The position numbers and the translations under genes are program-made. 64,000 bases of DNA from Sphingomonadales bacterium 32-65-25 (GTDB taxonomy: Bacteria; Pseudomonadota; Alphaproteobacteria; Sphingomonadales; Sphingomonadaceae): NCBI GenBank assembly GCA_002280855.1, contig NCEU01000003.1, positions 372,001-436,000 on the forward strand, given 5' to 3'. The notes below the pieces were generated by a model. It made no database searches and was not told where the DNA came from. It saw only the letters and a program-made list of their open reading frames with translations. This document shows, piece after piece, positions 35,289 through 43,679 of this stretch. Position 1 is the stretch's first letter; each line of letters begins with the position of its first letter.

Positions 35289-36140
35289 CTATTCTCTCCA
35301 CCACGGCACGCCGGGCGGCAGATCGGTGCTGGCCTTGCCGGGGAAAGATGGACTCCGCTTTTCGAGGAACGCCGCCACGCCCTCCTTCACATCCGGCCCG
35401 CCGCCCAGCGCGATGTTCCATGCCGCATCCACTGACAGCGCGTCCTCCGGCCCGGCGGTGCTGCCCAGCCGCCACAGCATGGCGCGGGCCAGCGCGATGG
35501 CGACCGGGGCCGTGCCCTCGCTGAATTCCGCCGCAATGGCGCGGGCGCGGGGCAGAAGTTCGTCCGCCGGCACCACCTCGCTCACCAGCCCGCCAGCCAG
35601 CGCCTCGGCGGCGTCGAACACCCGGCCCGACAGGCACCAGCGCAACGCCTGCGGCAGGCCCACCAGGCGCGGCAGGAACCAGGCGCTGCCGGCCTCCGGC
35701 AGCAGGCCGCGCCGGGCAAAGACGAAGCCGATGCGGGCGCCTTCCGCCGCGATCCGCACGTCGCACGGCAGGGTGAGGGTGATGCCGACGCCCACCGCCG
35801 GGCCGTTGATGGCGGCGATGATCGGCTTCTTCGATTCGAACAGGGCGTGGATGAAACTGTCGTGGGTGCCGCGCCGTGCCTCGCCGAAATTGCCGGCGCC
35901 TTCGCCCGCCATGTCGAAACTTTCCGCCCCGGCCGACACGTCCGCCCCGGCGCAGAAGGCCCGGCCGGCGCCGGTGATGATGATGGCGCGAATGGCGTCA
36001 TCCTCGCTCGCCGCCCTCACCGCGCGGGCCAGTGCACGGCCCATGGCATCGGTATAGGCGTTCAGTTTTTCCGGCCGGTCGAGCGTGATCGTCATCACCC
36101 CGGCTTCGTTGCTGACAGTCAGCCCATCTTGCGCCATCAT
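35289..36140 (-). CDS. Enoyl-CoA hydratase/isomerase family protein
   Basis: This 283-aa crotonase-fold protein has oxyanion-hole segments GRAFCAGADVSAG and NGPAVGVGITLTLPCD, and a glutamate in the active-site position (LLPEAGSAWFLPRLVG). The start at 36140 (MMAQDGL) follows GGGGAG. It likely hydrates or isomerises an enoyl-CoA; the substrate is unknown. It is divergent from the VOC protein. Confidence 0.9.
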   Translation of the reverse strand: MMAQDGLTVSNEAGVMTITLDRPEKLNAYTDAMGRALARAVRAASEDDAIRAIIITGAGRAFCAGADVSAGAESFDMAGEGAGNFGEARRGTHDSFIHALFESKKPIIAAINGPAVGVGITLTLPCDVRIAAEGARIGFVFARRGLLPEAGSAWFLPRLVGLPQALRWCLSGRVFDAAEALAGGLVSEVVPADELLPRARAIAAEFSEGTAPVAIALARAMLWRLGSTAGPEDALSVDAAWNIALGGGPDVKEGVAAFLEKRSPSFPGKASTDLPPGVPWWRE

Positions 36141-36208
36141 CGTCTCCCCTGCCCGGCCAATCTGCGCCGCAGGTGGGGCAGCAGCAACGACTGCTTTGGG
36201 GAGGAAAC

Positions 36209-36931
36209 ATGCTGCGCTTGCGCCAGATTGCGATGGTTGCGCCGGACCTTGCACCGGTGGAGGAAGTGGTTGGCCAGATGCTGGCTGCCGAAGTTTGCTA
36301 CCGTGATCCGGGCGTAGGAAAATATGGCCTGCACAATGCCCTGTGGGCGCTGGGCGGCACATTTCTGGAGGCGCTGGCGCCCTTGCAGGAAAACACCACC
36401 GCTGGCCGCTACATGGCCCGGCGTGGCGGTGCGACGGGTTACATGGTGATTCTCGACACCGATGACCTTGCCCCCGTGCGCGACCGGCTAGCCGCACAAG
36501 GCACGCGCATCGTGGAGGATCTCACCGTCGGCGACGCCGCTTTGCACGCCACCGCACTGCACCTGCACCCGCGTGATACCGGCGGCTGCCTGCTCTCCAT
36601 CGATCATCACGGGCCAGACGGCGGCATGACGGGTAGTTACATGTGGGCCGGCAGCGCCTGGCACGCCCAAGCCAACGCCAGCATTGCCATCAGCGGCGCG
36701 ATGATGACCTGCGATGACCCGGCCGCCACCGCGTCGCGCTGGAGCCATATTCTTGACCGGCCTGCCGCGCCGCATGGCGCTGGCTGGCGTATCATCCTGG
36801 ATAATGCTGCGCTGGATTTCATGCCAAACAATGGTCCGGCCGGCGAAGGGCTGGCGGCGATCCGCCTTACCGGCCTCAACGCCCCGGCCCGCAGTTGCGG
36901 CCTCGATTTTCTTCCGGAGACCAACCAATGA
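36209..36931 (+). CDS. VOC superfamily (glyoxalase-like) protein
   Basis: This 240-aa protein has two glyoxalase/VOC-like halves (LRLRQIAMVAPDLAPVEEV..., then a second beginning about residue 150, ISGAMMTCDDPAATASRW). It starts at ATG 36209 behind GGGGAGGAAAC; the in-frame codon 12 positions upstream lies in the ribosome-site region and is rejected. It overlaps the following enoyl-CoA hydratase by four bases (ATGA), so the two probably act on related CoA or keto substrates. Confidence 0.8.
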   Translation: MLRLRQIAMVAPDLAPVEEVVGQMLAAEVCYRDPGVGKYGLHNALWALGGTFLEALAPLQENTTAGRYMARRGGATGYMVILDTDDLAPVRDRLAAQGTRIVEDLTVGDAALHATALHLHPRDTGGCLLSIDHHGPDGGMTGSYMWAGSAWHAQANASIAISGAMMTCDDPAATASRWSHILDRPAAPHGAGWRIILDNAALDFMPNNGPAGEGLAAIRLTGLNAPARSCGLDFLPETNQ

Positions 36932-37746
36932 GCTACGAAACCGGCACCGAAGACCTGCTGGCCAGCGTCGTTGACGGCGTACTCACACTCACCTTGAACC
37001 GCCCGGCGGCGCGCAATGCGCTGTCGCGCGCCATGCTCGATGGCCTGGCCCGCCTGCTAGGCGAGGCAGAGGCTGATCCCGCCATCGGCGCGATTGTGAT
37101 GACCGGTGCCGGAGGCGCGTTCTGCGCCGGCGGCGACGTGAAGGGCATGGCGGCGCGCAATGAAGGCGGCGAGCCTGAACCCATCGATGTCGCCATCGCC
37201 CGCCAGCGCCGCAACCAGCGCGAAACCGCCGGGCGCCTGCATGCCATGCCGAAACCCACCATTGCCGCCATCCCCGGCGCGGCGGCCGGCGCTGGTCTCA
37301 GCATGGCGCTGGCCTGCGATCTGCGCGTGATGGCGGACACGGCCTTCATGACGACCGCCTTCGCCAAGGTCGGTTTCTCGGGCGATTATGGCGGCACCTA
37401 TTTTCTCACCCAATTGGTGGGCGCGGCCAAGGCGCGGGAGATGTATTTCCTCTCCGACCGTATCGACGCTGCCGAGGCGCTGCGACTGGGGCTGGCCAAC
37501 CGCGTGGTGCCGGCCGACGCCCTGCTCACCGAAGCCCAGGCGCTGGCCACGCGATTGGCCGCGGGCCCACGCGTGGCCTATCGTTACATGAAGGAGAATC
37601 TCAACCGCGCCTTCTCCGGCGGCGACATGGATGATTGCCTGGATCTGGAGGCCACCCACCATGTCCATTGCGGGCTGACAGACGATCACAAGGACGCAGC
37701 GAAGGCGTTCGTCGAAAAGCGCGCGCCGGTGTTCCGGGGGCGTTAG
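36928..37746 (+). CDS. Enoyl-CoA hydratase-related protein
   Basis: This 272-aa crotonase-fold protein has oxyanion-hole segments GAFCAGGDVKGM and GAAAGAGLSMALACD. The usual second-glutamate region reads FSGDYGGTYFL, with Asp/Tyr instead of Pro-Glu, suggesting isomerase or other crotonase chemistry. It starts by ATGA overlap with the VOC gene. Its TAG stop overlaps the TAA stop of convergent bchO. Confidence 0.88.
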   Translation: MSYETGTEDLLASVVDGVLTLTLNRPAARNALSRAMLDGLARLLGEAEADPAIGAIVMTGAGGAFCAGGDVKGMAARNEGGEPEPIDVAIARQRRNQRETAGRLHAMPKPTIAAIPGAAAGAGLSMALACDLRVMADTAFMTTAFAKVGFSGDYGGTYFLTQLVGAAKAREMYFLSDRIDAAEALRLGLANRVVPADALLTEAQALATRLAAGPRVAYRYMKENLNRAFSGGDMDDCLDLEATHHVHCGLTDDHKDAAKAFVEKRAPVFRGR

Positions 37747-38624
37747 GCCAACATTCCCAGCTTGCGGGCAAAGTCCGCCACCATTTGCGCATGCCGCTCC
37801 GGCGCTTCCTCATGCGCAAGGTGGCCAAGGCCGGGCAGGCCGTGGTATTCGGCGCTGGTGCCGTGATGGGCAAGGCGCTGCGCGACGATGTGGCTGGTGG
37901 ACGGCGGCACGGTCTTGTCGCGCTCGCCGTGCAGCAGCAGCACCGGGCATTTGATATGAGCGATGCTGCGCTCGATCGTGTCCAGATCCCAGTGCGCCAT
38001 CAACGACAGCGCACCGCCGGTGTGGCCGGGATTGCGGAACAGGCGTTCGTAATAGGCCACCTGCTCGCGGCTGGAGTGCGAGCCGGTCCAGCGCTTGAGC
38101 AGATCAGGCATCGACTGGAAGCGGGTGGTGAACGAGAAGATCGACGGCATGAACGGGTTGACGAACAGCGCCTTGGCCAGACTGGGATAGGCCTTGCCCA
38201 TCCCTTCGAACGGCAGCAGCGCTCCACCCAGCGAGACGATGGCTTGCGGTTGCAGATGGCCGCCCGCCGCCAGCATGAACGCAATTGCCGCCCCCACACT
38301 GTGGCCCAGGATCAGCGCCGGTTGCACGCCCAATTCGGCCAGCAACGCAGCCAGCGCCTTGGCGACATTGTCCGGATCAGGCGAATAGAGCTTCTGGGTA
38401 AAACCGTGGCCGGGCAGATCGGGAATGACCAACCGGAAATGCGGCGCCAACAGCGGCGCCAAGCCGGCGAAACTGTGCGTGGTCGCCCCGGTGCCGTGGA
38501 TCAGCAGCAGTACCGGTGCATCCTCTGGCCCGGTGATCTGCACGTGATATTTCACACCGCCGGCGGTGACGAACTGGCTCCATTCCTTGTGCGGCACATG
38601 ACGGCCATCGATATCCCAGCGCAT
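37743..38624 (-). CDS. bchO: Alpha/beta hydrolase associated with magnesium chelatase
   Basis: This 293-aa alpha/beta-hydrolase has HGTGATTHS (oxyanion region), nucleophile elbow GHSVGAA (about 115-121), an acidic residue in LHGERDKTVP and histidine in GLGHLAHE. BchO always travels with bchID; its exact role in Mg-protoporphyrin formation is not settled. Its start overlaps the bchD stop by one base (TGATG). Confidence 0.93.
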   Translation of the reverse strand: MRWDIDGRHVPHKEWSQFVTAGGVKYHVQITGPEDAPVLLLIHGTGATTHSFAGLAPLLAPHFRLVIPDLPGHGFTQKLYSPDPDNVAKALAALLAELGVQPALILGHSVGAAIAFMLAAGGHLQPQAIVSLGGALLPFEGMGKAYPSLAKALFVNPFMPSIFSFTTRFQSMPDLLKRWTGSHSSREQVAYYERLFRNPGHTGGALSLMAHWDLDTIERSIAHIKCPVLLLHGERDKTVPPSTSHIVAQRLAHHGTSAEYHGLPGLGHLAHEEAPERHAQMVADFARKLGMLA

Positions 38625-40381
38625 CACGTTACCCCACCACTCGCGGCCTTCACCGCCGCCACCACTGACTTGGCATCAACCCGCGGCAGTGTCACCAGCC
38701 GGGCCCCCATCGCATTTGCCAGTTCCGTTCCCTGCGGGCGCGGACGCGGGCTGCAATCAATAAAGACGCACGCGATCCCGCTGGCGCGATAGGCGCGTGC
38801 CGAAGCCAGCGCCGCGTCCTGCGGGCTTTGGCCGGCGTTGCCGCCAACATTGGCCCTGCCGTCGGTGAGCACCACGACCAGGGGCGTACGGCCCCTGCCC
38901 TTCTCGGCTTCGGCCACCTTGCGGGCAAGGTCGAGCCCGGCAGCAATCGGCGTCCCGCCGCCACCGGCCAGCCCGGCCAGTTCCTTCTTGGCGCGCGGCA
39001 GGCTGCGGGTGGGCGGCAGCGCCAATGCGGCTTCCATGCCGCGGAAGGCGACCAGCGCCACTTCAGCGCGTTTCACATAGGCTTCGGCGAGCAACAGTTC
39101 GACCGCGCCCTTGGCCTCAGCCAGGCGCGCGAACGCCGCGGAGCCACTGGCATCGACGGCAAAGATGGTGGTCGATTGCGTCTGCGCGGTGAAGCGACGG
39201 ATGCGCAGATCGTCGGTGCGAATGGCGAGGCGGCCGTCTTCGCGGACGGGGCGGATCTTCTGCCACGGGGCGGCGGTCTTGATGGTTTCAATCAGCGCCA
39301 GCCGCGCGCCGCGGCCGGGCATACCGGGCCGCACGCCAGCCGGGCGCCCGCTGGTGATGCTTTTCTGCTTGGCGCCGGATGAGCCACTGGCCTTGGGTGC
39401 CTTGCCCATGGTGCCAGCCGCCAGCGCATCGAGCAGGCCCGGCGGCAGCGCGGTTTGTGCCGCATCCAGGATCATGTCGGTCGGATCAAATGGCGGCGGT
39501 TCCGGCTGCTCCTGGTCGTCGCCCTGGTTGTCGTCGCTGGGCGGCGGTGGAGGCGGCGGCTCTTCCGGCGGCGGCTGGTCGTCGGGCTGTTCCTCCGGGG
39601 GCGGTGGTTCCTCTTCAGGCGGCGGCGGCAGGCGGGTGGCCCGCGGCCCGAGTACCAGCGCGGCGGCAGCGGCCATGTCCGCCTCGCGCAGCTGCTCGAT
39701 ATCATCCGGCCGGTCATCGGCACGGGCATGAGCACGGGCGACGCGCACCGCCATGATCGGCGCGCGCACCGACGCGATGCCCAGCGCTGCCGCCGCCACG
39801 GCCAGCGCGGCCTCCGGGTCCTTGGCGATTGCGCCGGGTTCGGCCAGCATTTCCAGCGGTGGTGGCGGCGCTTCACCGGCGATCAGGGCCGCCATGTCCA
39901 GCCGCACGCTGTTCAGATCGATATGGATGGCCAATCGGTCAGCCAAGCCCTGCGGAATACGCTCGCGCTCCGCATCTTCGGGGTCGCCTTCGTCAAACAG
40001 CACCAGTGGTGGCGCGCCATAGTCGATCGCCGTGGCCAGCCGGGCGGCGAGCGCCGGATTGAGCCGCTCCGCCATCGGCACCACCAGCGCCTTGCCTTGG
40101 GCATCGGCCAAGATGCCGGCACGGTGCACCGGTTTGCCGCTGGCCAGCGTCGCGGTCAGGTCCAACCCGCCATCCATGGCTTCGGCATCGGCGCTGGCCG
40201 GCAGGCGGCGGGTGGGGACGACCAGATTCAGTGCATCGGACCAGGCATCGCGTACCGGGCCGGGGCGGGCCCGCAGCAGGATGCCTCCAACTGCATTGCC
40301 GGCCGCCACCAACACGTCGATCGCCGCCAGCGCCAGCGCCCAGCGTTCTCCCGACGTGTCACTCTCCCCTTCAGGGGTCAT
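38624..40381 (-). CDS. bchD: Magnesium chelatase subunit D
   Basis: This 585-aa protein has three parts: a degenerate AAA-like N-terminal domain (about 1-230), a proline/acidic linker (about 235-300, long runs of P, E and D), and a C-terminal von Willebrand A domain with MIDAS motif DASGSAA (about 403-409) and TDGRANVGG. With BchI it forms the ATPase double ring that drives Mg insertion by BchH. It overlaps bchI by four bases. Confidence 0.96.
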   Translation of the reverse strand: MTPEGESDTSGERWALALAAIDVLVAAGNAVGGILLRARPGPVRDAWSDALNLVVPTRRLPASADAEAMDGGLDLTATLASGKPVHRAGILADAQGKALVVPMAERLNPALAARLATAIDYGAPPLVLFDEGDPEDAERERIPQGLADRLAIHIDLNSVRLDMAALIAGEAPPPPLEMLAEPGAIAKDPEAALAVAAAALGIASVRAPIMAVRVARAHARADDRPDDIEQLREADMAAAAALVLGPRATRLPPPPEEEPPPPEEQPDDQPPPEEPPPPPPPSDDNQGDDQEQPEPPPFDPTDMILDAAQTALPPGLLDALAAGTMGKAPKASGSSGAKQKSITSGRPAGVRPGMPGRGARLALIETIKTAAPWQKIRPVREDGRLAIRTDDLRIRRFTAQTQSTTIFAVDASGSAAFARLAEAKGAVELLLAEAYVKRAEVALVAFRGMEAALALPPTRSLPRAKKELAGLAGGGGTPIAAGLDLARKVAEAEKGRGRTPLVVVLTDGRANVGGNAGQSPQDAALASARAYRASGIACVFIDCSPRPRPQGTELANAMGARLVTLPRVDAKSVVAAVKAASGGVT

Positions 40382-41406
40382 GCCGGGACAAGTTCCGCGA
40401 TGGCGCGGGTGATGCGGGCGGTGGAGCCGGTGTCGTCCAGCACATTGCGGCGCAGGCGGTGGCGCAGCGCCATGGTGGCAACTTCGGCCAGATGATGGGG
40501 CTTCACATGCTTTTTGCCGGCCAATGCCGCCTGCGCGCGGGCGGCACGCAGCAGGGTCAGTTCCCCGCGCAGGCCATCAGCACCCACCGCCGAGCAGAGC
40601 TGGGCACCGAGGCCCAGCATCTCGTCTTCCACCTGCACCTTGGGCAGTAACTTGCGCGCCTTGGCGATGGCTTCCAGCGTGTGCTGCTCGCTGTCCTCGA
40701 ACTCGGCCACAAAGCCGACAGGATCGCGGTCGAAACGGTCACACCGTTTCACGATCTCGATCCGGTCGCCAATATCGGTCGGGGTGCGCACATCGACCGA
40801 CAGACCGAAGCGATCGAGCAGCTGCGGGCGCAGTTCACCTTCTTCCGGGTTGCCGCTGCCCACAAGGATGAAACGCGCCGGGTGACGGATGGAAAGCCCC
40901 TCGCGTTCGACGACGTTGGTGCCCGACACGGCAACATCGAGCAGCAGATCGACGAGGTGATCTTCGAGCAGATTGATCTCGTCGATGTAGAGGAAGCCGC
41001 GATTGGCCTTGGCGAGCAGGCCGGGTTCGAAGCGCTTTTCGCCGGTGGCCAGCGCACGTTCCAGATCAAGGCTGCCGACGACGCGATCTTCCGTGGCGCC
41101 CAGAGGCAGATCGACGAAGGGCACGGCGCTTTCCTCGACATGCTTGCCGGCGCGTTCCCGGCAGCCTTCGATGCAGGGGCTGCGATCATCGGGGGCGCAT
41201 TTGTACCGGCAGCCGGGCACAACCTTCATTGGCGGCAGCAGACCGGCCAGCGCGCGTACGGCAGTGGATTTGCCGGTGCCGCGATCGCCGAACACCATGA
41301 CACCGCCCAGCCGTGGTTCCACGGCAGCCAACAGCAGCGCCTGCTTCATCTCGGCCTGACCAACAATGGCGGTGAACGGAAACGGGGTGCGCGCAGCGAT
41401 TGCCAT
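40378..41406 (-). CDS. bchI: Magnesium chelatase ATPase subunit I
   Basis: This 342-aa AAA+ protein has Walker A GDRGTGKS (about 40-47), Walker B FLYIDEINLL (about 135-144), sensor region GSGNPEEGELRPQLLDRFGL, and cysteines in CRYKCAPDD. The start at 41406 (MAIAARTPFPF) is preferred over a TTG 12 codons upstream. It is the first gene of bchIDO and is divergent from the PEP-CTERM gene. Confidence 0.97.
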   Translation of the reverse strand: MAIAARTPFPFTAIVGQAEMKQALLLAAVEPRLGGVMVFGDRGTGKSTAVRALAGLLPPMKVVPGCRYKCAPDDRSPCIEGCRERAGKHVEESAVPFVDLPLGATEDRVVGSLDLERALATGEKRFEPGLLAKANRGFLYIDEINLLEDHLVDLLLDVAVSGTNVVEREGLSIRHPARFILVGSGNPEEGELRPQLLDRFGLSVDVRTPTDIGDRIEIVKRCDRFDRDPVGFVAEFEDSEQHTLEAIAKARKLLPKVQVEDEMLGLGAQLCSAVGADGLRGELTLLRAARAQAALAGKKHVKPHHLAEVATMALRHRLRRNVLDDTGSTARITRAIAELVPA

Positions 41407-41544
41407 GGCCTTTGCCTTAAGCGGCAGGCCGCCTTGCTGCAAGCCGGTCGGCGATGTGTCGCGCCTGGCATGGCCCCCAGCAAACTTTACAACTCGTTAC
41501 TATTAAGTTAAGTTTATCGCAGTAGTGAGTCGGGGGTATGTAGC

Positions 41545-42225
41545 ATGAGTAAGCTTTTTGGTTTGGCCATCAGTGCAGCACTGCTGGCGGCGTCGCCGGC
41601 GCTGGCGATCACCAATCTGGTGAGCAACGGCAGTTTCGAGGCGGGTCTCGCCAACTGGACAATAGGTGGCAGCGACGGCCAGAATTTCCCGCCAGTCGCC
41701 ATTTTCTACAACAGCGCATCGGCCTATCCGATTGGCGCGTTCGGGGAATCGGTCCCGCCCGACAACAGCGTGTCGAACAGCCCGGATGCCGTTGGCCAAC
41801 GCGCGGCCTATTTCGTCACCGATCTGGCGCGCGCCCAGTCGCTGTCGCAAACCATCTTTCTGACGCCGGGCCGTTATGAATTCGGTTTCTCGGCCTTTGC
41901 GCCGCAGAACGGCTACAACAATGCTGGCGATGCCCGCTTCCAGGCCACCATCCTGGGCACCACAGTCGCCAATTATCTGGTTTCGACTGGCCCGGTGCGC
42001 ACATGGCAGGCTTTCACCGGCCAGACCACGATCCAGACCGCCGGCCTGTACACGGTGAACTTCCAGTTCGACACCAACCTCAATCCGTCGAAAGACATCG
42101 TGATCGACCGCGTTTATGTGGGCTCGGTGCCGGAACCGGAAAGTTGGGCGATGTTGCTGGCCGGCTTTGGCCTGATTGGCCTGATGCGCCGCCGCTCGAA
42201 CAGCGCCACGGTGGTTTCCGCCTGA
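41545..42225 (+). CDS. PEP-CTERM-sorted exported protein
   Basis: This 226-aa protein has a signal peptide (MSKLFGLAISAALLAASPALA) and an N-terminal carbohydrate-binding-like beta domain (NLVSNGSFEAGLANWTIGG, as in DUF642/CBM-like folds). Its C-terminal sorting signal is VPEPESWAMLLAGFGLIGLMRRR: PEP motif, hydrophobic helix and basic end. The PEPxxWAM form is typical of sphingomonads. Exosortase would cleave it and place it at the cell surface. The upstream 138 bp include an AT-rich stretch (TTTACA...TATTAAG) unusual for this genome, a likely promoter. The function is otherwise unknown. Confidence 0.88.
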   Translation: MSKLFGLAISAALLAASPALAITNLVSNGSFEAGLANWTIGGSDGQNFPPVAIFYNSASAYPIGAFGESVPPDNSVSNSPDAVGQRAAYFVTDLARAQSLSQTIFLTPGRYEFGFSAFAPQNGYNNAGDARFQATILGTTVANYLVSTGPVRTWQAFTGQTTIQTAGLYTVNFQFDTNLNPSKDIVIDRVYVGSVPEPESWAMLLAGFGLIGLMRRRSNSATVVSA

Positions 42226-42253
42226 ACCTTCACGTCTCGGGCCGACAAAAGAG

Positions 42254-42285
42254 AACCCCGCAGCGCCAAACGGCCTGCGGGGTTT
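42254..42285. terminator. Bidirectional terminator
   Basis: The stem AACCCCGCAG / CTGCGGGGTT is closed by an 11-nt loop. It lies between convergent genes, with an A-run on the left and TTTCT on the right, so it serves both. Confidence 0.8.
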
Positions 42286-42314
42286 CTACTTATCGGGACA
42301 GGCGAATCCAAGGC

Positions 42315-43592
42315 TCAGCCGAATGGCGCGTCAATACTGCGCGGCGGCGTGCTGAACCACTGCGGCCCAGCATCGGTCATGTGGAAGCAATCCTCCAGCC
42401 GGATGCCGAACCGACCGGGCAGATAGAGGCCCGGCTCGTTGGAGAAGCACATGCCCGGTGCCAGCGGCGTTGCCTCGTTGTGCACCAGGTTTACCGGTTC
42501 ATGCCCGTCCATGCCGATGCCATGTCCGGTGCGGTGCGACAGGCCGGGCAACTGGTAACGCGGCCCGAAGCCTTTCGATTCATAAAAGGCGCGCACGGCG
42601 TCGTCCACGGCTCCGGCCGGCGTGCCCAACTGAGCAGCAGCGAGCGCACGTTGCTGGCCTTCCGCCACGATATCCCACACAAGTCGCACGTCGTCGGGCA
42701 CGCGGCCGAACACGAAGCTGCGCGAGATGTCAGAGGCATAGCCGCCAACGCTGCAGCCGCAATCGATCAGCACCACCTCGCCCTCGCGCACGGCCTGCGG
42801 CTTGGCCGAGCCGTGCGGATAGGCCGACGCCTCGCCCAGCAGCACAAGCCCGTCGCTCGCCTTGCCGCCCAGCGCCGCAGTTGCGGCATCGATCAACGCG
42901 GCGATGTCAACCGGGGTCATGCCGGCGCGGATGCGCTGCCAGGCCCAACGCTGGGCGGCCAACGTCACATCACTGGCCGCCTGCATCAATGCGATTTCGG
43001 TAGCGGTCTTCACCATGCGGCAGGCGCGCACCACCGGGTTGGCCGACGCGATCCGCGCCTGCGGCAGACGCCGCGCAAGGCCATCACTGATAAAGAAGCG
43101 CACCGTCTCCTCGATGCCGATGGCGGAAGTGGCGCCGCCGGCCTGGCGCAACGCTTCGGCGACGAGTGCCAGAGGGTCCTCGTCCTCCTGCCACACGCGC
43201 ACGTCGGCCGGAACGCCCAGACTCTGGCGGATCGAGGGCTCTTCGAAAAAGGGCGTAACGATCACCGGCTGGCCGCTGGCCGGGATGATGGCCGCTGTCA
43301 CCCGCTCGCTGCGCCACCACTTGATGCCGGTGAAATAGTCCAGGCTCGATCCGGGCTCAACGACGATCGCCGCCATACCCGCCTTTGCCATCAACGCCTG
43401 CGCCCGGGCGATGCGAGCGGCGCGTTCGGCCGCGTCGATCGGCTTGAGGCCGCTGGTGATTGGCGCGAGCCCACTGGTATCGATGCCAGTATCGCTGGCG
43501 GCAGCGCGCAAGGGCGAAGGCAGAGCCGCCAACCCGGCAAGGCCTAGGGCGGCGGCAGCGAAGCGACGGCGGTTCGGGCGAAGATCGATCAT
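42315..43592 (-). CDS. M24 family metallopeptidase (Xaa-Pro dipeptidase-like), Tat-exported
   Basis: This 425-aa protein has a twin-arginine-type leader (RPNRRRFAAAALGLAGLAALPSPLRAAA). The creatinase/pita-bread domain has the metal ligands in order: DCGCSVGGYASD (two Asp), GHGIGMDGHE (His), FSNEPGLY (Glu) and IRLEDC (Glu). Start at 43592 follows GAGG. It probably cleaves N-terminal residues from proline-containing peptides in the periplasm, matching the neighbouring TonB receptor as an uptake/processing pair (inference). Confidence 0.9.
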   Translation of the reverse strand: MIDLRPNRRRFAAAALGLAGLAALPSPLRAAASDTGIDTSGLAPITSGLKPIDAAERAARIARAQALMAKAGMAAIVVEPGSSLDYFTGIKWWRSERVTAAIIPASGQPVIVTPFFEEPSIRQSLGVPADVRVWQEDEDPLALVAEALRQAGGATSAIGIEETVRFFISDGLARRLPQARIASANPVVRACRMVKTATEIALMQAASDVTLAAQRWAWQRIRAGMTPVDIAALIDAATAALGGKASDGLVLLGEASAYPHGSAKPQAVREGEVVLIDCGCSVGGYASDISRSFVFGRVPDDVRLVWDIVAEGQQRALAAAQLGTPAGAVDDAVRAFYESKGFGPRYQLPGLSHRTGHGIGMDGHEPVNLVHNEATPLAPGMCFSNEPGLYLPGRFGIRLEDCFHMTDAGPQWFSTPPRSIDAPFG

Positions 43593-43628
43593 CGCCCAAA
43601 CCTCGCAGCTTGAGTCATAAAAGCAAGA

Positions 43629-43657
43629 GGGGGCGCCGCCGGCCTGGCAGCGCCCCC
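43629..43657 (-). terminator. Probable terminator of the TonB receptor gene
   Basis: The stem GGGGGCGC / GCGCCCCC lies 22 bp past the stop codon. On the minus strand it is followed by a weak T-rich stretch (TCTTGCTTTTATG). Confidence 0.6.
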
Positions 43658-43679
43658 GCAAGCCCGCAGTCCTGACGGA

